Below are positions 53,101 through 56,890 of a DNA stretch of 56,890 nucleotides, one piece after another (position 1 is the stretch's first letter; the number at the start of each line of letters is the position of its first letter). This stretch comes from Phycisphaerae bacterium (lineage in GTDB: Bacteria; Planctomycetota; Phycisphaerae; Sedimentisphaerales; Anaerohalosphaeraceae). The position numbers and the translations under genes are program-made. Location of the stretch: positions 1-56,890 of the forward strand of contig JACZKQ010000086.1 of the NCBI GenBank assembly GCA_014859965.1, in the 5' to 3' direction. The notes below the pieces were generated by a model. It saw nothing but the letters and a program-made list of their open reading frames with translations, was not told the origin of the DNA and did not search any database.

Positions 53101-55858
53101 CAATCAGGTTTATGTAACGAAGGCTCTCACCAGTGAAAATGCAGGCGCGAAGGTGAGTTTCTTCAAAGTGATCATGTCCGTGCAGTACGACGATGAGACG
53201 CCTTGGCCGCTGGGGCCGGACGGCCTTGGGTATTCTCTGGTTGCCGCGGAGACCAATCCGGCCGGCGACCCCGGCAGCGCGGCTTACTGGCGGACCTCGA
53301 CCAGCACGTACGGTTCACCCGGGTATGACGACCCTGCACCGCCATTGATTCCGGCAATCCTGATTAACGAGGTCCTGGCTCACACGGATTGGCCGCAGGT
53401 GGATACTATCGAACTGTATAATCCGACCCCAGCAGCCGTTGAGCTCGGCGGCTGGTGGCTTACGGATGAAAAGAAGAATGCGACCAAATACCGGATTCTT
53501 CCAGGCAGCGTCATTGGGGCTGCAGATCATTGGGTCATTGAAGCAGACAACCACCCGATCAACGCCCCCCCGGCCGATTACTTCGGCGGTGCGTTTCGCC
53601 TGAGTTCATATGGGGAAGAGATATATCTCTTTTCGCCCGACCTGCGATACAGCCACGGCCTGGCATTCGGGGTAACTGAAAGCGGAGTCAGCCTTGGCCG
53701 CTACGTAACCAGTCAGGGCGACGAGCACTTCGTAGCGCAGGTCGCGAATTCCTTCGGCTGGGCAAACAGCGACCCGAGAATTGGCCCTGTGGTGATCAGC
53801 GAAATCATGTATAACCCCCCGGCCGGCCACCATGAATTTCTCGAGCTGGTGAACATTTCGTCTGCTCCGGCAGCTTTATATAACTTGAACAACAGATGGC
53901 AGGTTTCAGGAGTGGGCTTCACCTTTCCGGCAAACATCGAATTGCAGCCGAACGAGATATTGCTCCTCGTCGGCAGCACCATTTCGCCCGCCGATTTTCG
54001 AATGCAGTATGGCATTGCCCCAAACGTTCGTATATTTAATTTCATGGGTAAACTGGACAATGGCGGGGAGACCGTCAGGTTGAGCAAACCGGATGTTCCG
54101 GACGCCGACTACGTGCCGTACATCGTCGTTGACGAAGTAACCTATGACGACCAGGCGCCATGGCCGATTGAGCCGGATGGCAACGGGCCTTCTTTGGAGC
54201 GCATTGACCTTCGCGCCTACGCAAACGACCCGGTCAATTGGCAGAAGAGCGGCAATGCGGGCGGAACGCCCGGCCTTGTCGCCCAGGCCACGGAGCCGAT
54301 GATCGCCTTGTCTCCGTCAACTCTTTTTGTGTCGACACTCCAAGGCCATAATCCGGAGCACAAGATCATTGAAATTTGGAATGCAGGCGCCGATACCCTG
54401 AGTTACAGCGTAAGCGCCAGTGTGGATTGGATGGATGTGTCTGCGGCTGCGGGCACCTCAGATGGTTCTCAGGATAGACGCCAGCACACTGTCGCTTTTT
54501 TCACCTCCGCCCTGAATCCGGGCATATACACGGGTGTTATTACCGTCGCCTCAGCCGGTGCCGACAATGGCCCTCTGACGATGTCGGTAACAGTCAACGT
54601 CCGGACGCCGGAAATTTCCCTCAGTCGCCAGAATCTGGAAGCATCGGCAAGCACGGGCCGCAATGCCCCCGATCAAACTTTCGAAGTGTGGAACAAAGGG
54701 ATAGGAATACTCTACTACAGCGTTGCCGATGATGTGAGCTGGTTAAGTGTAACCCCGGAGTATGGAACTGTTGCGGGATACGAGGACAGAATTGCCCATA
54801 CGGTCGCTTTTAGCACAGATTCGCTTGACGTCGGCACCCACGCTGCAACCATTACTGTAACGGATGCACATGCCTCAAACAACCCCCAGACCATCCATGT
54901 GACTCTTGAAATCCTGACGCCGCAAATCGCCTTGAGCACAACAAGTTTGACCCCTGTGGCCGGCCAGGGAGGGATTCCCGCCGAGGATACTCTTGAGGTC
55001 TGGAACAGCGGTCCGGGAATGCTGAACTACGCTGTAGTCGGGGATGCAGACTGGCTGCATGTTACTCCGAGCAGCGGAAGTTCGACAGGCCCGCAGGATA
55101 AAGTATTGCACACCATTGGTTATGCCGTCGGCACATTGCCGGCGGGCCGGCATGACGCCACAATCACAGTCAGCGACCCCGCGGCCTCTAACAGCCCCCG
55201 GACGATTTCTGTAATCTTGCTTGTTTTCGAGCAGCCGCCATTTGTCGCTTACAACGACCTGAATTCGATCGACAGTACAAATGCGCCGAATGTTACAGGA
55301 TACGACTATGCAGCGATAAACGAACCGCTCAGGGATATTGACACGGGCGAGTATCTGGCCGTCACGGCAACCGGCGGCTATTCGCCCCCCGAAGCTTATG
55401 ATCCCGTAGGCAATGGTGGAAACTTCACAAATGCAGCTTCCGACGCCTATCAAACGTTCAATGGTATTGTGGATTTGACCGGGATACCCGAGCTTGATGC
55501 GGCCGACTGGGCTAACGTTATAACGTTTAAAAATCTGGCGCCAGACTGGACATACACGATCACCCTGACTGCAAATCGCAATGCCTCCAACTACAATAAC
55601 CAGCGTTTCACAAGAGTAACGATTGAGGGCGCGGAAACGTACACGAATGCCAGCAGTACAGGAGTTGTTGTCAACTCAGAGGCGTCGGTATCTTTTAGCA
55701 CCGGCTATAACACAGTCAACGGTTACGTCGCCAAGTGGACCAATATTTCCCCAGGAACTGACGGCAGTTTCTCCATCAGATCAGAGTGGGACGCAGGGCG
55801 TCCAGGAAACAAGGGATATGCAATGAGCGCGTTCAAGTTTGAATCACATGCCAGATAA
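50135..55858 (+). CDS. Giant secreted CotH-kinase / lamin-tail / Ig-repeat protein
   Basis: 1907 residues from the ATG at 50135; the frame opens at 50027, but this start begins the signal peptide (IKQFLGKAIITFLAVSLSAG). No strong ribosome site is visible. Order: dockerin-like pair (~35-90: DLDRNCVVNMADL, DLSDFALIAQNW), chitobiase-C-like (~107-150), CotH kinase region (~285-520, GTFVHLYLNGIYWGLYNICE, YQWDIEDSFGGG near 502), second chitobiase-C-like (~660-745), a series of lamin-tail domains (~748-1385), three ~105-residue BACON-like repeats (~1388-1700: IIEIWNAGADTLSYSV, TFEVWNKGIGILYYSV, TLEVWNSGPGMLNYAV) and a distinct C-terminal beta domain (~1700-1907). It shares the CotH/lamin-tail core with the protein at 35080. 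Its function is unknown. Confidence 0.78.
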   Translation: MRERDASGIKQFLGKAIITFLAVSLSAGGASLPGGDLDRNCVVNMADLLLFADQWLDPAGNNDDSNANLDGLGGIDLSDFALIAQNWSISSGCPITAEDKVKDTKFSHNRGFYEAPFDVTISTGTSGATIKYTLDGSDPRVSPTAFARSNPCTVTINPASTNNRRATPAVTLRAWAFMAGLQPTNVDTQTYVFPTAVVGQPEIVPSGSHIFWTTSMDPKVTQNPAYANMMTDAILSIPTMSVVMNWEDLFGLSGIHRGNNLEKVDYEKLCSIELFYPDKPQFAGFSGFQEDCGIRIQGGGGRWDQGTYDHKQSFGLRFRREYGNGTLKYPVFESAPMNAESEAGEYDKLVLRAGHNKSYGAIWDPLHTVFTRDQLGRDLQLAMSGIGSRGTFVHLYLNGIYWGLYNICERPDHAFSASYLKGTEEDYYSGKAKGGTVSGDSTRFNLWRNTVSTSADYNYLQQFLDVDAYLDMALIGVFANIGDYPQFYYGNSNKPAGRIYFYQWDIEDSFGGGSRRTGAPDRARLAACYSFTNMWTYNAEFRMKLADRAYRACCNDGAFTTAEITERWLQLCNNIDLAIVGESARWGDERSGDTGRGWDGTTKYHDPAIPVYTRNGHWIPARDAVTTDLQNRAALTISTLRGGSYAGYPYYPSFDPPLFKHAGTTIKVSRKQVPAGYNVTIERVGSSGNVCYTVNGPDPRAPGGTVQGINAGSGATVTINSTTNLKARTLNGVTWSALHEAVFFVDQEFGDLKITEIMYNPLTTLAATSLSIVRIIGNDTASGNYDRARVEFAVDLPAVLTLEDKLIIRGAKIPENNGTFTVHHVEGRNVILKTLLTNETNTPAVADFVYNGNRYEFAEFKNTGTTALNLSGITFTRGIRYSFPDGTLLAPGAFVVIASRAVDFAARYPGKEICGEYFGLLDNAGDTLELGLGTGETFIASQIVGNDDGRGRLVFAQLPAGLKAKDRIQLARANNASNNGMYTIESIAGNQVYVTKALTSENAGAKVSFFKVIMSVQYDDETPWPLGPDGLGYSLVAAETNPAGDPGSAAYWRTSTSTYGSPGYDDPAPPLIPAILINEVLAHTDWPQVDTIELYNPTPAAVELGGWWLTDEKKNATKYRILPGSVIGAADHWVIEADNHPINAPPADYFGGAFRLSSYGEEIYLFSPDLRYSHGLAFGVTESGVSLGRYVTSQGDEHFVAQVANSFGWANSDPRIGPVVISEIMYNPPAGHHEFLELVNISSAPAALYNLNNRWQVSGVGFTFPANIELQPNEILLLVGSTISPADFRMQYGIAPNVRIFNFMGKLDNGGETVRLSKPDVPDADYVPYIVVDEVTYDDQAPWPIEPDGNGPSLERIDLRAYANDPVNWQKSGNAGGTPGLVAQATEPMIALSPSTLFVSTLQGHNPEHKIIEIWNAGADTLSYSVSASVDWMDVSAAAGTSDGSQDRRQHTVAFFTSALNPGIYTGVITVASAGADNGPLTMSVTVNVRTPEISLSRQNLEASASTGRNAPDQTFEVWNKGIGILYYSVADDVSWLSVTPEYGTVAGYEDRIAHTVAFSTDSLDVGTHAATITVTDAHASNNPQTIHVTLEILTPQIALSTTSLTPVAGQGGIPAEDTLEVWNSGPGMLNYAVVGDADWLHVTPSSGSSTGPQDKVLHTIGYAVGTLPAGRHDATITVSDPAASNSPRTISVILLVFEQPPFVAYNDLNSIDSTNAPNVTGYDYAAINEPLRDIDTGEYLAVTATGGYSPPEAYDPVGNGGNFTNAASDAYQTFNGIVDLTGIPELDAADWANVITFKNLAPDWTYTITLTANRNASNYNNQRFTRVTIEGAETYTNASSTGVVVNSEASVSFSTGYNTVNGYVAKWTNISPGTDGSFSIRSEWDAGRPGNKGYAMSAFKFESHAR

Positions 55859-56052
55859 CTGGGACGGGTGACGAAATCCCTTCGAATCCCTATGATTCGC
55901 ATCGGCAGCCCAGCTCGCCTGCGCAGTTGTCCCCCGTTTCGTTGAAGCCATGACGTTTCTCCTTTCGATAACCCCAAGTGACGTTCCATTTATCACTCGC
56001 CAGAGTTATACGAAAAGTTATACCGCCATACAAAAAACGCCAAGGCCCAAAG

Positions 56053-56087
56053 AAAAAGCCCTCGCAAGTCTTTGACTCGCAAGGGCT
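56053..56087 (-). terminator. Terminator after tRNA-Arg
   Basis: On the minus strand a 14-base stem (56087-56074 with 56070-56057, two G-T pairs, 3-base loop) is followed by five T (56057-56053). It starts 9 bases after the tRNA and probably ends the rRNA transcript. Confidence 0.85.
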
Positions 56088-56095
56088 CATCCAAC

Positions 56096-56169
56096 CGCGC
56101 CCGGCAGGGCTCGAACCTGCAACCTTCGGATTCGAAGTCCGGAACTCTATCCAGTTGAGCTACGGGCGC
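56096..56169 (-). tRNA. tRNA-Arg (anticodon UCG)
   Basis: A complete cloverleaf of 74 bases: acceptor GCGCCCG pairing with CGGGCGC, a D-arm GCTCAACTGGATAGAG, an anticodon loop CTTCGAA (56137-56131, anticodon at 56135-56133) and a T-arm CAGGTTCGAGCCCTG. The CCA end is not encoded. It lies downstream of the 5S gene in the rRNA operon. Confidence 0.93.
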
Positions 56170-56400
56170 TAAATAAACGTCTCAGACACATTAAACAGGC
56201 GTCATCGGCATCTGTCAACGTGTTTTACCGATACACACGACAAAAAAGGCCTCACTGCGGAGAGCATCGCCACCCTTGTCACCGCGACTTCCAACTGACG
56301 CATGGCAGAAGAGGACTGAGACTCTTCAACACGTTCTCTCCAAACGATGCGATCACCGGATTTCCTGGCAGTCGCGACTCCCTTTCGCCGCGCAAAAGGA

Positions 56401-56432
56401 AAGGGCTGCGATGTTTGCACACCACAGCCCTT
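56401..56432 (-). terminator. Hairpin downstream of 5S rRNA
   Basis: On the minus strand AAGGGCTG pairs with CAGCCCTT around a ~16-base loop, followed by a weak TTCCTTTT tract. It may be a processing or attenuating hairpin, because the tRNA-Arg gene follows downstream with its own stronger terminator. Confidence 0.45.
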
Positions 56433-56437
56433 ATAAA

Positions 56438-56546
56438 TCCTGGCAATCACCTACTCTCGCCCACAGGGACTACCATCGGCCGGACGGGCTTAGCTTCTGA
56501 GTTCGGAATGGGATCAGGCGTTGCCCCGACGGTAAAGTCACCAGGA
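56438..56546 (-). rRNA. rrf: 5S ribosomal RNA
   Basis: The minus strand begins TCCTGGTGACTTTACC and ends GGTGATTGCCAGGA, with complementary ends (TCCTGG/CCAGGA) and the conserved internal CCCATTCCGAACTCAG. The length of about 109 bases is normal. It lies ~100 bases downstream of the 23S 3' end. Confidence 0.93.
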
Positions 56547-56649
56547 AATTCGTTATCATGCACCTTACGGCGCAGTGATATTCACTTATAAAAGTTAAAT
56601 AGCAGACACGCGGGATTAAGCACAATATAACCATCAACCTATGATTGAT

Positions 56650-56890
<241 letters not shown>

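Noticed and set aside
35080..55858. Cellulosome-like complex built on dockerins
   Set aside because: No cohesin domain is present in the window, and the dockerin-like loops are single or placed away from the ends. They may be calcium-stabilised modules of another kind.

Overview
The window looks like a piece of a Planctomycetota chromosome, most likely class Phycisphaerae. The signs are very large secreted proteins carrying CotH-kinase, lamin-tail, LamG and dockerin-like modules, stand-alone pseudopilin-type proteins with a GFTLIELL leader, and a moderately high G+C content. This placement is inferred from protein style. The partial 23S rRNA at the right edge would settle it.

Layout. Positions 1-4971 hold the start of a secreted lamin-tail protein (minus strand), a secreted beta-helix protein, an IS630-family insertion sequence whose transposase is split by a -1 frameshift, and a possible gene remnant. 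Positions 5280-32142 are a dense carbohydrate-catabolism region of 22 genes. A left operon (5403-12591) encodes a FGGY kinase, a secreted glycoside-hydrolase-like protein, a homoserine-dehydrogenase-like/SAF oxidoreductase, a zinc dehydrogenase and a VOC protein. Two leftward genes (12610-15022) encode an L-fucose-isomerase-like enzyme and a SorC-family regulator. A middle operon (15157-24365) encodes an ABC sugar importer with two different permeases, a SIS-domain protein, a second zinc dehydrogenase, a second SAF oxidoreductase and a second FGGY kinase. A right operon (24606-32142) encodes a second ABC importer with a DUF2291 protein, a transketolase in two subunits, and a glycerol-kinase-like FGGY kinase.

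Positions 32196-55858 are an extracellular-protein region. It has a two-barrel glycosidase-like protein, a leftward array of LamG proteins (one a decaying copy), two giant CotH proteins, two pseudopilins and an AraC regulator. Positions 56053-56890 carry tRNA-Arg(UCG), 5S rRNA and the 3' end of 23S rRNA, all on the minus strand.

How it fits together. Secreted glycosidase-like enzymes would release a sugar, two ABC importers would take it up, and an isomerase, dehydrogenases, kinases and a split transketolase would send it to central metabolism. The right operon has the gene content described for D-apiose use through apulose-4-phosphate transketolase. The SAF oxidoreductases appear related to DXR-like (DRL) enzymes, which rearrange linear and branched carbon skeletons. 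A branched pentose or a tetrose is therefore a reasonable but unproven substrate. The left and middle operons carry the same three-heptamer site (ATGWRCA-like, starts 10 and 8 bp apart) at the expected transcription start, which makes them candidate targets of the SorC regulator encoded between them.
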